Shown here: piece after piece, positions 25,839 through 34,783 of the stretch
Numbering within the stretch: position 1 is the first letter of the stretch
Layout: the number at the start of each line of letters is the position of its first letter
Origin: Paenibacillus sp. HB172176
GTDB lineage: Bacteria > Bacillota > Bacilli > Paenibacillales > Paenibacillaceae
Length of the DNA: 64,000 nucleotides
NCBI RefSeq assembly: GCF_011947265.1
Contig: NZ_JAATHD010000020.1
Coordinates: 55,662 to 119,661, forward strand
Reading direction: 5' to 3'
Position numbers and translations under genes: made by a program
Notes under the pieces: model-generated
Database searches by the model: none
Seen by the model: only the letters and a program-made list of their open reading frames with translations
What the model was told of the DNA's origin: nothing

Positions 25839-26516
25839 TCATGGCGTCCAACCCGAGGAACGAATACCGCTCCATAGCAGCAGGTAATCCAGCTTCCATT
25901 TCGTCAACGCGAGAATCTCTCTCGTATGATGATAATAAGGATTAAGCACCTTGGACTTCACCCCGGCGACCTCGAATGACTCTAAACCAATATAGGAAGC
26001 CATCTCCCCTGCTCTTTCGGCATGATACTTATGTGTAATAATAATGAATGAATGCAGATCCTCCGCCATCGCAATCTTGCTGCTGAATAACAGGTTCTGA
26101 TAAGTATCCTTCGCTTCGTTCTCTAGCAGAAGCGCATTCTCCGGAATGCCGCGAGAGACAAGATACGCCTTCATGCCCTCCGCCTCCGTAAGCTGCGAGA
26201 TCAAGCCGCCATGGCCGCCGCTAAGAATCAGTTTGTCGAAAGCCCCTTGCTCATATAACGCAATCGCATAATCGAGCCGCTCTCGAAGAGCCGGGCTTGG
26301 CTCATCATTCCAAAGCGCGGCTCCAAGCACGATTCCCGCATCCGCATGAGGATAGACATTCATTGCCTTATAATCTTGTATCAGCCATAGCATATAGCCG
26401 CACCATACGAGAAGGGCCAGCAGCCCAACCTGAATGAAACGAAACAGGAGCAGCCACGGTCGAAAGGATTTCTTTCGCTTACGCGGTCTGCTCCGTTTCC
26501 GAGACACAGTCTTCAT
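25839..26516 (-). CDS. YdcF/SanA-family membrane protein (DUF218)
   Basis: 225 residues. A highly basic N-terminus (about 1-20, mostly Arg/Lys) precedes one membrane segment (about 22-48). The DUF218 fold follows: GIVLGAALWNDEPSPALRERL, ILSGGHGG, AEGMKAYL, NEAKDTYQN and a late ITHKYHAERA. SanA/ElyC/YdcF proteins are linked to envelope barrier function, but their chemistry is not known. The ATG overlaps the DUF402 gene stop as ATGA (26513-26516), so the two are coupled. Confidence 0.85.
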   Translation of the reverse strand: MKTVSRKRSRPRKRKKSFRPWLLLFRFIQVGLLALLVWCGYMLWLIQDYKAMNVYPHADAGIVLGAALWNDEPSPALRERLDYAIALYEQGAFDKLILSGGHGGLISQLTEAEGMKAYLVSRGIPENALLLENEAKDTYQNLLFSSKIAMAEDLHSFIIITHKYHAERAGEMASYIGLESFEVAGVKSKVLNPYYHHTREILALTKWKLDYLLLWSGIRSSGWTP

Positions 26517-27070
26517 GATTCGCTTAGCTCCCCCGCTCGCTCGATTAAGCTTCTGCGATGCTTGAGGCTAAGGGTGAAATACCGGAAGCGCCCATTGCGA
26601 ATACTGGAGAGCAGCTTGCCGGCGGTCTTGCGCGCAAGCGCCACATCCCTGCCGGTTACATCGCCTTGCCTATGTGCTTCCTCGAGCTCATCTTCATCCA
26701 TTAGAAAAATTTCTCCACTAGGCAGCACCACGACATCCAAATAGAGATCATCGAACCATGGCACCTGTTGATCGGTCAAGCCCTGTGTCTTGCACACATC
26801 GATATACCACTGCACTACCCGGCCTTTGTCGTCGAACATCGTTGTCACAACGAAATGCTCGCCCTTCGGAAAATGCTGCATCCACAAGTAACCACGGTCA
26901 GCGAGACATAATTTCCGACCGTTGTATTCCTTCCAAAGCGGATCGCGCAGCTCATGAATCCGGTAGAAGGTAACAAGACCTTTGAACTCATCCCCGTCAA
27001 GCGCCAGACACGAATAGCTTCTGCGCAGAACACGCCGCCAATTCGCGCGGTCTGAAAATTTTCTCTTCAT
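26513..27070 (-). CDS. DUF402 family protein
   Basis: 185 residues. The DUF402 core is visible: LVTFYRI near the N-terminus, GYLWMQHFPKGEHFVVTTMFDDKGRVVQWYIDVC, then WFDDLYLDVVVLPSGEIFLMDEDEL with its acidic metal-binding pattern. Related proteins include nucleoside di-/triphosphate hydrolases and FomD-type phosphonate cytidylyl esterases, so a Mg/Mn-dependent phosphohydrolase role is plausible but unproven. It is coupled to the downstream YdcF-like gene by a 4-nt overlap. Confidence 0.8.
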   Translation of the reverse strand: MKRKFSDRANWRRVLRRSYSCLALDGDEFKGLVTFYRIHELRDPLWKEYNGRKLCLADRGYLWMQHFPKGEHFVVTTMFDDKGRVVQWYIDVCKTQGLTDQQVPWFDDLYLDVVVLPSGEIFLMDEDELEEAHRQGDVTGRDVALARKTAGKLLSSIRNGRFRYFTLSLKHRRSLIERAGELSES

Positions 27071-27161
27071 CCGGAACTTACCTTTCCGTTCATTTAGGAT
27101 TCGCCAATCAGATCCTATACCAGAAGATTACCATATATTGACGATCATCTCCACCCGGAGG

Positions 27162-27194
27162 CGAAAATAAACCAAGCCTGCCTCGGCAAGCCTC
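27162..27194 (-). terminator. terminator after the cyclophilin gene
   Basis: On the minus strand a short stem built from GCTTGC and GCAGGC (27192-27176 region, one G-T pair) is followed by a T-rich run (27173-27162). It is a modest candidate. Confidence 0.5.
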
Positions 27195-27195
27195 G

Positions 27196-27852
27196 TTATT
27201 CCTCCATGATTCTAATGGAAAAAATATGAATATCCTCAATCGGCTTGTCGTTTTTGACAGGCGTCTCAGCAATCTTCCTTATTACGTCATAGCCTTCCTT
27301 CACCCGTCCAAAAATACTGTAATTCGGATGACTGTTCAAGTTGTCGGCCTCAGGACCCGTGCAGATGAAAAATTGGCTGCTTCCCGAGTTGGGCTTGCCG
27401 CCGTTAAACATAGCGACAATCCCCTCCTCGTAGGAAAGTCCGGTGTCCAGCTCATCCGGAATGCGATAGCCCGCATTGCCAAGCCCGTTCTGCAACGGAT
27501 CGCCTGTCTGGATCATGAAGGATTCAATGACCGTTTCGAACAGGAAGCCGTCGTAAAATCCGTTATTCGCCAGAAAAACGAAATTGTTGACGGTAATCGG
27601 AGCCTGCTTCGCGAACAGTTCGATTGTAAAATCGCCTTTATCGGTGCTCACCATTGCCGAATAGCTCTTGTTCAAATCCAGCTCCATCTCCGGCATGCGA
27701 TCCCAGCTCTTCGCAGCCAAGCTCGCTTGGCCGACCCCCTCGTCGGAAGCCTTGGAGCTCCCGCTTGAGCCGCAGCCGGCGAGCAGCGCCATGAGCGCCA
27801 TCATCAGTATGAATAAACATCGAATTCTATTATTCGCAACCTTAGAAGCCAT
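27196..27852 (-). CDS. cyclophilin-type peptidyl-prolyl isomerase, lipoprotein
   Basis: 218 residues. It has a lipoprotein signal peptide with lipobox LLAGC (Cys27), then a Ser/Gly linker and a cyclophilin domain (about 60-215): FTIELFAKQAPITVNNFVFLA, GFYDGFLFETVIESFMIQTGDP, VAMFNGGKPNSGSSQFFIC and GRVKEGYDVI. The Arg of the canonical FHR motif is replaced (FETV), so isomerase activity may be altered. It is expected to sit on the outer face of the membrane and help fold exported proteins. Terminators flank it, so it is probably monocistronic. Confidence 0.9.
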   Translation of the reverse strand: MASKVANNRIRCLFILMMALMALLAGCGSSGSSKASDEGVGQASLAAKSWDRMPEMELDLNKSYSAMVSTDKGDFTIELFAKQAPITVNNFVFLANNGFYDGFLFETVIESFMIQTGDPLQNGLGNAGYRIPDELDTGLSYEEGIVAMFNGGKPNSGSSQFFICTGPEADNLNSHPNYSIFGRVKEGYDVIRKIAETPVKNDKPIEDIHIFSIRIMEE

Positions 27853-27872
27853 GCTATCACCGCCTGTTTGTG

Positions 27873-27901
27873 AAAAGCCCGGTGCTGAAAACCGGGCTTT
27901 T
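27873..27901 (-). terminator. terminator after the class A PBP gene
   Basis: An 11-bp perfect stem (27873-27883 with 27891-27901) has a 7-nt loop. Its outer A-T pairs supply a TTTT run on the minus strand; it lies 12 nt past the PBP stop. Confidence 0.8.
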
Positions 27902-27912
27902 GAGACTTATGC

Positions 27913-30462
27913 TTAAAGTCCATTTCCTATGGGCAACTCCGTGCTTCCCGTATTATCGGTCGATGCTCCCGTGCTGGAAGGAGGCGGCGTGGCGCTTGGT
28001 CCGTTATCTCCTCCATCCGGCTGACCGGAGGTTTCCGGAGTGGCTGGAGGCGGCGTGCTTTCGCCCCCTTCACCGTTGTTGCCGCTATTTCCACCGTTTT
28101 CGTTCCCGTTTCCAGCGTTGCCATTGCCGTTTTCATTCCCGCCATCACCGTTGTTGCCGCCATTATTGCCATTGCCGTCATTGGTCGATGATGGACCGCC
28201 CGGCTCCATGGGAATATCGGGAATGACAATCTCCGAATCAGGCACATCTACATGAACAACATTCGATTTTTCGCTCGCAAGCTTGCTTGCCGCATCATAG
28301 GCTACCACGTAATAATCATAGGATTCTCCCGGGAATATGCTCAAGTCGTCCACGCCCGTGTTCGTGAGCGAATCGACAAAGCTGGAATACTCGGATTCTC
28401 CGGATGCCTTGCGATATACCTCGTACGTAATATTTTTCTCCGGGCTCGGGTCCCACGACAGCTCTACCTTAATGGACTCCGGTATGAAATTCAATGTGAA
28501 ATTCTCGATCTTCGCAGGCGGCTTGTTTTCCTTGATGTCCTTCGGCTTGCCGAAGCTTCCTTTCGCAATGCCCTTCATTGCTTGAGACATGATTTTGCCG
28601 AACATCGCCGCCGATTGGGAGCTGCCCTTCATTAGGATATGATCCAGATCGGTTTTGTCGTAGCCCATCCAGACCGCGGCCGTCCACTCCGGCGTATAAC
28701 CGACGAACCAGGCATCCTTGATGCCGTCTCCATGGTATCCCGGAATTCCAGCCTGCGTCGTGCCCGTCTTGCCCGCGAGCGGTCGATCGAGAGCCGCTTT
28801 AACGCCTGTACCGCCCTTCTCCACTACGGTTTGCATCATCTGTGTCAAATAATACGCGGTATCCTCCGACATCAGTCTTTTCGAATCCGGCGCTTTGTAA
28901 GTGAATTCGCTGCTGCCGTCCGAACGAAGAACGCTAGTAATCGTATGCGGATCAACGGATCTGCCTCCATTGGCCATCGCGCTATAGGCCGTTGCCATTT
29001 GCAGCGGCGTGGCTCCCTTCGTCAAGCCACCGAGCGCAAGCGCCAGGCTGTGATCCTCCGGCTCGAGCGGAATGCCCATCTTCTCCGTAAAAGCCTCCGA
29101 AGCCTTCAAGCCTATCTGCTGCAATGTCCAAACCGCAGCCAGATTGCGCGAATCCTTAATGGCTTGCGTCATCGAAACCGGAACGGCTCCCCAGTGATCG
29201 GAAGGACAATAATCCGAGAAGCATTTCTTGTCATTCTTCAGAATCGTCCACGGGTAATAATCGCCCGTTTCAAGAGCCGGTCCGTAGACCGCGATCGGCT
29301 TGATCGCAGATCCCGGCTGACGAGGCTGTACCACACGGTTCCAGCCCTTCTTCACATAATCTCTGCCGCCGGACAACGCTTTAATCTCGCCGTTCGTATG
29401 ATCCATAATGACGACGGCGCCTTGAACGATCTCGTCATCCTTGCTCTTCTCGAAGTTGTCGGGATCGCTCATCTCGGCGTCAACAGCCTTCTGAGCCTGT
29501 TGGTTCAGCGTCGTGTAGATCTTGTAACCGCCGATGCTAAGCTCTTCCTCCGTCTTGCCGGTCACCTCCATCGCTTCGTCAACCACAAAATCGACAAAGG
29601 CCGGGTAATCCGACAGATGGAACGACTCCTGGCTCGCAGGCGGCTCGTATACGACCGCCGCCGCTTCATTCTTCTGCGCTTCGGTTATCATTCCCTGTTC
29701 GAACATTAATTGAAGCACGACGCCGCGGCGCTGCTTCGAATCATTGGGATTATTAATCGGATTATAGTGACTCGGCGCCTTTGGAATGGCCGCAAGCGTC
29801 GCGCATTCCCATAGATCCAGCTCGGACAAGTCTTTGTCGAAATAGTATTCGGCCGCCGCTTTGACGCCGCTGACGCCCTTGCCGAAATAGATCCGGTTGA
29901 GATACATCGTCAGAATCTGATCCTTGGACATCTGCTGCTCCAGCGCGACCGCGATCGAGGCTTCGGTCGCCTTGCGGAAGAAGGTTTTGTCGGCGGTAAG
30001 AAACACGTTCTTCGCAAGCTGCTGCGTAATCGTGCTCGCTCCCTCCACCGCGCTTCGCGCGATAACATCCTTGACGACAGCTCGTCCGATTGCGAAGAAA
30101 TCCAGTCCGGAATGCTCATAGAATCGGGAATCCTCCGTTGCGACGACAGCTTGGCGAAGCATCTCAGGAATTTCCGAATATTCGGCGATCTCCCGGTTTT
30201 CGCCTCCCTGAGACAATCTTGAAATCTCCTCGCCGTTCGCGTCATAGATAATCGAGGCTTCGCCCAGAACGAGCTTGCTGCCATTCTCCTCAAGCAATCT
30301 CTCGCCATTCAGAATAATGAGCAAGTAACCGATAATGCCGCATACAATGCCTATAACGAAAGTAAAGAATACCGTATAAAATAATCTGCGTCCTCTAAAT
30401 CGTTTATTTTTTTTCTTGGATTTCGCTTTCGTTTTCTTTTTAACTTTCTGTTGATCAGCCAT
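27913..30462 (-). CDS. class A penicillin-binding protein 1A
   Basis: 849 residues. A Lys-rich cytoplasmic head (1-26) and a membrane anchor (27-51) precede the GT51 transglycosylase with Glu110 in ATEDSRFYEHSG and STITQQLAKN. The transpeptidase has Ser385-x-x-Lys388, Ser438-x-Asn440 and Lys565-Thr-Gly. A fibronectin-III-like domain (about 655-745) follows. The last 100 residues are a Gly/Asn-rich, then Pro/Thr/Ser-rich tail of low complexity. It polymerises and crosslinks peptidoglycan. The tail may span the wall. Terminators lie on both sides (27873 and 30517). Confidence 0.95.
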   Translation of the reverse strand: MADQQKVKKKTKAKSKKKNKRFRGRRLFYTVFFTFVIGIVCGIIGYLLIILNGERLLEENGSKLVLGEASIIYDANGEEISRLSQGGENREIAEYSEIPEMLRQAVVATEDSRFYEHSGLDFFAIGRAVVKDVIARSAVEGASTITQQLAKNVFLTADKTFFRKATEASIAVALEQQMSKDQILTMYLNRIYFGKGVSGVKAAAEYYFDKDLSELDLWECATLAAIPKAPSHYNPINNPNDSKQRRGVVLQLMFEQGMITEAQKNEAAAVVYEPPASQESFHLSDYPAFVDFVVDEAMEVTGKTEEELSIGGYKIYTTLNQQAQKAVDAEMSDPDNFEKSKDDEIVQGAVVIMDHTNGEIKALSGGRDYVKKGWNRVVQPRQPGSAIKPIAVYGPALETGDYYPWTILKNDKKCFSDYCPSDHWGAVPVSMTQAIKDSRNLAAVWTLQQIGLKASEAFTEKMGIPLEPEDHSLALALGGLTKGATPLQMATAYSAMANGGRSVDPHTITSVLRSDGSSEFTYKAPDSKRLMSEDTAYYLTQMMQTVVEKGGTGVKAALDRPLAGKTGTTQAGIPGYHGDGIKDAWFVGYTPEWTAAVWMGYDKTDLDHILMKGSSQSAAMFGKIMSQAMKGIAKGSFGKPKDIKENKPPAKIENFTLNFIPESIKVELSWDPSPEKNITYEVYRKASGESEYSSFVDSLTNTGVDDLSIFPGESYDYYVVAYDAASKLASEKSNVVHVDVPDSEIVIPDIPMEPGGPSSTNDGNGNNGGNNGDGGNENGNGNAGNGNENGGNSGNNGEGGESTPPPATPETSGQPDGGDNGPSATPPPSSTGASTDNTGSTELPIGNGL

Positions 30463-30516
30463 AAAGACTCCCTCCTGCGCTCCCTAGGTTCATAGCTCCA
30501 GCATTGCCGCGAAACA

Positions 30517-30552
30517 GCAAGAGCAACCCAGCTCTGAGCGGGTTGCTCTTGC
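30517..30552 (-). terminator. hfq terminator
   Basis: A 13-bp stem (30517-30529 with 30540-30552) has a 10-nt loop, then TGTTTCG on the minus strand. The stem is strong and the T-run weak. Confidence 0.65.
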
Positions 30553-30611
30553 ATGCCGCTATCTAGTTAAACGAACCCATGTATAAGAAAGTTTCAGTCC
30601 TGCTCCGAAAA

Positions 30612-30857
30612 CTAGACCTCAGACTGATCTCTGTCTTGCTGCGCCAATGAAATATTCCGCTGCGGAACAAAGGTGGATATCGCATGCTTGTACACCATTT
30701 GCTGACGGCCTTCGCTGTCGATAATAATGGTGAAATTATCGAAAGCTTTAATAACTCCGCGTATTTGAAAGCCGTTCATGAGAAATACGGTAACCGGAAT
30801 ATTGTCCTTGCGCAGCTGGTTCAAAAACGTATCTTGAATATTAATGGTTTTGTTCAT
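30612..30857 (-). CDS. hfq: RNA chaperone Hfq
   Basis: 81 residues. The Sm1 motif is NIPVTVFLMNGFQIRGVIKAFDNFTIII and the Sm2 motif is MVYKHAIST, typical for Hfq hexamers. It binds AU-rich RNA and small RNAs; in Bacillota its role is milder than in enterics. The start ATG overlaps the miaA stop as ATGA, with GGGGGT upstream. The miaA-hfq pairing is widespread in bacteria. Confidence 0.96.
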   Translation of the reverse strand: MNKTINIQDTFLNQLRKDNIPVTVFLMNGFQIRGVIKAFDNFTIIIDSEGRQQMVYKHAISTFVPQRNISLAQQDRDQSEV

Positions 30858-31888
30858 TGGAAGTTACCCCCGTCTACGAAAGATTGATTAGAAGTATATT
30901 CAAGATGATCTTTAAACTTTCCTGCTATTATAGCATGAATCCTCTGCAAATTGTTGTGAAAGTTTTCCCCCGCATCGACCCACTCGATTCCCCGCATGTG
31001 CCGGAACCACGATAACTGCCGCTTGGCGAATCGTCTGGTATCGCGTTTTAACCGTATCACCGCTTCATCAAAGCTGCATTCGCCATGCAGATATTGCACC
31101 AACTCCTTATAGCCAATAGCCTGCATCGGAACGGAATGGACCCCGGCGCCGCCTGCGATAAGCGTCTTCACTTCATCCAGCAAGCCTTGCTCCAGCATCA
31201 GATCGACGCGCTTGTCAATTCTCCTGTACAGCTCGGTTCGATCCATCGCAAGACCGATGATGCACAGCTCATAAGGCGATTGCTTCTCCTCGCCCCTCAA
31301 TTGATCCGAAGAGGCTCTTCCGGTCAAATGATACACCTCCAAAGCGCGAATGACCCGGCGCAAATCATTCGGATGCAGCCGCTCTGCCGTCTCCGCGTCG
31401 AGCTCTGCAAGCTTGCGATGAAGAGCCTCCGCTCCATGCTCGGCAGCAAAGGACTCCTGCTCTCTTCTGAAGGCTTCATCGGAGCCATTGTCGGCGAACT
31501 TGTAATCGTAGCAGAGCGATTCGATATAAAGCCCCGTTCCGCCCACGACAAAGGGAAGCTTGCCGCGGCTTGCAGCCGCCTCTATCGCAGCCCTTGCGCC
31601 CGCTTGAAAATCAGCGGCGGAATAAGCTTCGTCAGGGTCGCAAATGTCGATGAGATGATGAACGATTCCTTCCCTTTCCGCATCCATAATTTTGGCGGTA
31701 CCAATATTCATACCCCGATATACCTGCATTGAATCACCCGAAATAATTTCGGCGTTCCAAGCTTTCGCGAGCGACAGGCTTAAAGCGGTTTTCCCTACTG
31801 CCGTCGGGCCGATTAGCACGAGCAACGGCTGCTTCTTCGTTGATTTGTCGACCGCCGCCCCGCCTTCCGCGGCTCTATCTTCATTCAC
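30854..31888 (-). CDS. miaA: tRNA dimethylallyltransferase
   Basis: 344 residues from the GTG at 31888, which has GGAG 9 nt upstream and overlaps the previous stop by 8 nt. P-loop GPTAVGKTALS, then GDSMQVYRGMNIGTAK, PFVVGGTGLYIESL, a zinc-finger-like insertion region, and KRDTRRFAKRQLSWFRHM near the end. It transfers a dimethylallyl group to A37 of UNN-reading tRNAs. Its co-translation partner hfq begins in its stop codon. Confidence 0.96.
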   Translation of the reverse strand: MNEDRAAEGGAAVDKSTKKQPLLVLIGPTAVGKTALSLSLAKAWNAEIISGDSMQVYRGMNIGTAKIMDAEREGIVHHLIDICDPDEAYSAADFQAGARAAIEAAASRGKLPFVVGGTGLYIESLCYDYKFADNGSDEAFRREQESFAAEHGAEALHRKLAELDAETAERLHPNDLRRVIRALEVYHLTGRASSDQLRGEEKQSPYELCIIGLAMDRTELYRRIDKRVDLMLEQGLLDEVKTLIAGGAGVHSVPMQAIGYKELVQYLHGECSFDEAVIRLKRDTRRFAKRQLSWFRHMRGIEWVDAGENFHNNLQRIHAIIAGKFKDHLEYTSNQSFVDGGNFQ

Positions 31889-32660
31889 AATCGATCACTC
31901 CATATGCAATTTTCGTCGTGCCCGCCCGCACTCGGCGAAAGCCCAATCGCTCGAACTCGCCGCTCTTCTGATGTTCCTTCAGGATAACGGTCCGCCTCGC
32001 AACTCGCATCGCCTCGGCGATTGCTTCGCCTCGCAACGCTTCGACATTGACGAAACCGCGCATGGCGTTCATGGAGGAGGAATCGTTCAGCGGTTGTCTG
32101 AACATCGGATCGAAATAGACGATATCCGCGCTGTTATCCGGCAAGCTCGCCAAGTAATCGAGATGATTCTCGTTAATCAAACGAATTCCGCGCATGGCGG
32201 CATCAAGCTCTTCCAGCCCCGTCTTATAGGCTGCGAGTCCCTCTCTGACAATAACAGCGAGAGCGGGCTCGCTCTCGATCGCCGTCACCTCTCCCCGCTC
32301 TCCGGCGTGGAAAGCGAATACGAGGGAATCGGAAGCCATCCCCGCCGTACAGTCGATAATGCAGTCTCCCGGCTTGCAGCCCGAGATGGAGATTAACGGG
32401 TCCTTCTCGCCGGCTGCCAGTCGCTTCACCCGAACAAGCGCCATGCTGGGATGGAAGAACAGCGGCTTGTCCGCATCGCCGGCATAGAACCGAACCTCCC
32501 GCTCGGTTACCACCATCACGGTGGCGTCCTCGTCGCTCGCGATCAACTGTCCGAGCGACTTCTTCCTTCTGGCTATCTGCCTTGCTCCAAGCTCGCTCGC
32601 GAGACGAGCAGCCTGCGCCTGAACGCGCTCCGAGCTCTCGGCCGCCGTCGTAACAATCAT
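31881..32660 (-). CDS. class I SAM-dependent methyltransferase, RsmJ-like
   Basis: 259 residues from the ATG at 32660, which overlaps the mutL stop as ATGA; upstream in-frame codons belong to mutL sequence. SAM loop: GDCIIDCTAGMASDSLVFA, motif II VTAIESEP, and YFDPMFRQP, resembling the DPMY/DPMF catalytic loop of RsmJ, which methylates G1516 of 16S rRNA. The identity is tentative. It is sandwiched between mutL and miaA, with overlaps on both sides. Confidence 0.8.
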   Translation of the reverse strand: MIVTTAAESSERVQAQAARLASELGARQIARRKKSLGQLIASDEDATVMVVTEREVRFYAGDADKPLFFHPSMALVRVKRLAAGEKDPLISISGCKPGDCIIDCTAGMASDSLVFAFHAGERGEVTAIESEPALAVIVREGLAAYKTGLEELDAAMRGIRLINENHLDYLASLPDNSADIVYFDPMFRQPLNDSSSMNAMRGFVNVEALRGEAIAEAMRVARRTVILKEHQKSGEFERLGFRRVRAGTTKIAYGVIDCE

Positions 32661-34729
32661 GACATCACCCTTTTGAACATCTTCTCTAGCTGATAGGTGG
32701 ACAAATGTACAATGATTGGTCTGCCGTGCGGACAAGTATAGGGCTGCTCGCAGCGGGAAAGTCGCGAGAGCAGCATGTCGCCCTCCTCGCGGGAAATGCG
32801 GTCATTTGCCTTGATCGAGGCTTTGCAGGAGCACATAATCGCCGCCTTCTCGCGAAGCTTTCCGATATGAATCGTTTTGCGCTCCTGTATAATCAACTCG
32901 GCCATCTCCTCGAGCAGCGACTGCTCCTCGCCCTTCGGCATCCATTCCGGATGCGAACGCACAAGGAAGGTCTGGGAGCCGAACGGTTCGAGCTCAACGC
33001 CGGCTTCTCTGAGAAGCGGCAATTGCTCGCGAAGCTGTGCGGCGTCGCCAGGCGTGAATTCAAGCGTGAAGGGCACGAGCAGCTCTTGGCTTGCAGCTAC
33101 AGGATTCCCAAATTTATGCAGATAATATTCATAATTGATTCGCTCATGCGCCGCGTGCTGATCGATCAGATAGAGTCCGTCCTCCGCCTGCGCGACAATA
33201 TACGTGCCATGATGCTGACCGATCCAATGCAGCTCGGGAAATGTGTTCGATTTCGGCTCGCCCACTTCTTGCCGCTGCTTTTGATTGGAAGCTGCATCCT
33301 CAGCATGGATGAGGTCCGATGTCGAATTAGTTTCCGCCGCAGCCGCTGCCTCTCTAACCTGATCCGTTGGTTCTACAACTTCTGTTTTGTTCTCAGCAGG
33401 CCGCTCCCAATCGCCATTTTTCTCGCGGGCGACCCAGCTCGGATCCATATCAGAATCAAACGGGCTTCCTTCAGTTGATGATTGTTGCCTGGACGAGGCG
33501 GCATTCGGCTTATACAGCCTCTCCGCGGCATCGCTCGGCACTTCGGCAGACTTTGTCGATGAGGCATGCTGCCGCAAGGATTGCCGAGAACCCGCGGCGC
33601 CGACGTGTGCTCCTCCGATCGGCCCCCCGGTCCCCTTGCCGGAATCGAGTCGGTCTGCAATATGGAAGGAAATCGCATCCTGCACGAATTGGGGACCCTT
33701 CCGCGCGTCCTTCTTCCCCGCATCGGGACCCGGTATGTATCTCAGCTTGCCAAGGGCAGCCTTCGCCGCCCTCTCGATAATCGCGCGGAGTTCCTGTTCC
33801 TTGCTGAAGCGGACCTCCATCTTCGACGGATGCACATTCACGTCAAGCAGACCGGGATGCATCTCCAGCTCGATGACCGCAAGCGGAAACCGATTGATCG
33901 GCAGCAGCGTATGATAAGCCTGCAGCAAAGCTTGGTTCACCGCATGGCTGCGAATATACCGCCCATTGACGACAATGGTAATCCCTCCGCGATTCGCTCG
34001 CGTCAGCTCCGGCTTTGAGATATAGCCGGTAAGCTCATAATCGGGATCGGAAGCGGCGACCTCCAGCATTGCCTTGGCCGTATTCGTTCCGTATATCGCA
34101 GCCAGCACCTGCAGCCGGTCTCCCGTGCCTTGGGTACGCAGCAGCAGATTGCCGTTATGCCGCAGCGTGAACGAAACACCGGGATGGGCCAGCGCCAGCC
34201 GATTGATATAATCGGAGATATGCCCCAGCTCCGTCTGGATCGCTTTCATATATTTCAATCGGGCGGGCGTATTGTAGAATAAATCCCTCACGCTCATGTC
34301 CGTCCCTTGCGGCGCGTTCGCCGGTGCGTTGCCGACCAGCTCTCCGCCTTCGATCGTCAGCTTGCGGGCGAGTCCGTTGTCTCCGTCCGCCGACACGCAG
34401 ATGAGACGCGATACGGCCGCGATACTCGGCAGCGCCTCTCCGCGGAAGCCAAGACTGGCGATTCGGAACAGATCGCCGCTCGTCGCGATCTTGCTCGTCG
34501 CATGCCGCTGGAAAGCCGTCGCCAGCTCCTCGCCGTTAATGCCGCTGCCGTTATCGACGACTCGAATGAGCGATAAGCCGCCTTCCTCGATCGTCACATC
34601 AATCGTGGAGCTTCCCGCGTCGATCGCATTCTCGACAAGCTCCTTCACGACGGAAGCCGGCCGTTCGACCACTTCGCCGGCAGCAATCTGATTTGCCAGC
34701 TGCTCGTCCAATATTTTGATGCCTGCCAT
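32657..34729 (-). CDS. mutL: DNA mismatch repair protein MutL
   Basis: 690 residues from the ATG at 34729 (MAGIKILDE) with GGGAGGAG upstream. The GHKL ATPase has VVKELVENAIDAG, DNGSGI, ATSKI and GFRGEALPSI. A long charged, low-conservation linker (about 330-490) leads to the C-terminal dimerisation/nuclease domain. That domain has LIDQHAAHERINYE (DQHA-x2-E-x4-E), ACKASIKAND and CPHGRPI, so it is an endonuclease-type MutL that nicks the unmethylated strand. Operon: mutS-mutL-methyltransferase-miaA-hfq. Confidence 0.96.
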   Translation of the reverse strand: MAGIKILDEQLANQIAAGEVVERPASVVKELVENAIDAGSSTIDVTIEEGGLSLIRVVDNGSGINGEELATAFQRHATSKIATSGDLFRIASLGFRGEALPSIAAVSRLICVSADGDNGLARKLTIEGGELVGNAPANAPQGTDMSVRDLFYNTPARLKYMKAIQTELGHISDYINRLALAHPGVSFTLRHNGNLLLRTQGTGDRLQVLAAIYGTNTAKAMLEVAASDPDYELTGYISKPELTRANRGGITIVVNGRYIRSHAVNQALLQAYHTLLPINRFPLAVIELEMHPGLLDVNVHPSKMEVRFSKEQELRAIIERAAKAALGKLRYIPGPDAGKKDARKGPQFVQDAISFHIADRLDSGKGTGGPIGGAHVGAAGSRQSLRQHASSTKSAEVPSDAAERLYKPNAASSRQQSSTEGSPFDSDMDPSWVAREKNGDWERPAENKTEVVEPTDQVREAAAAAETNSTSDLIHAEDAASNQKQRQEVGEPKSNTFPELHWIGQHHGTYIVAQAEDGLYLIDQHAAHERINYEYYLHKFGNPVAASQELLVPFTLEFTPGDAAQLREQLPLLREAGVELEPFGSQTFLVRSHPEWMPKGEEQSLLEEMAELIIQERKTIHIGKLREKAAIMCSCKASIKANDRISREEGDMLLSRLSRCEQPYTCPHGRPIIVHLSTYQLEKMFKRVMS

Positions 34730-34783
34730 ATCTGCTCCTCCCTTCCATAGGGTTCGTGGCGAGTGAATCATTTGAGAGTTCTT

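Noticed and set aside
28040..28200. Tandem DNA repeat in the PBP gene
   Set aside because: The Gly/Asn codons are repetitive at protein level, but no exact DNA unit repeats in tandem.
33373..33780. Overlapping open frames in both directions in the MutL linker
   Set aside because: The MutL frame is continuous from ATPase to nuclease domain; the others reflect relaxed composition in the linker.
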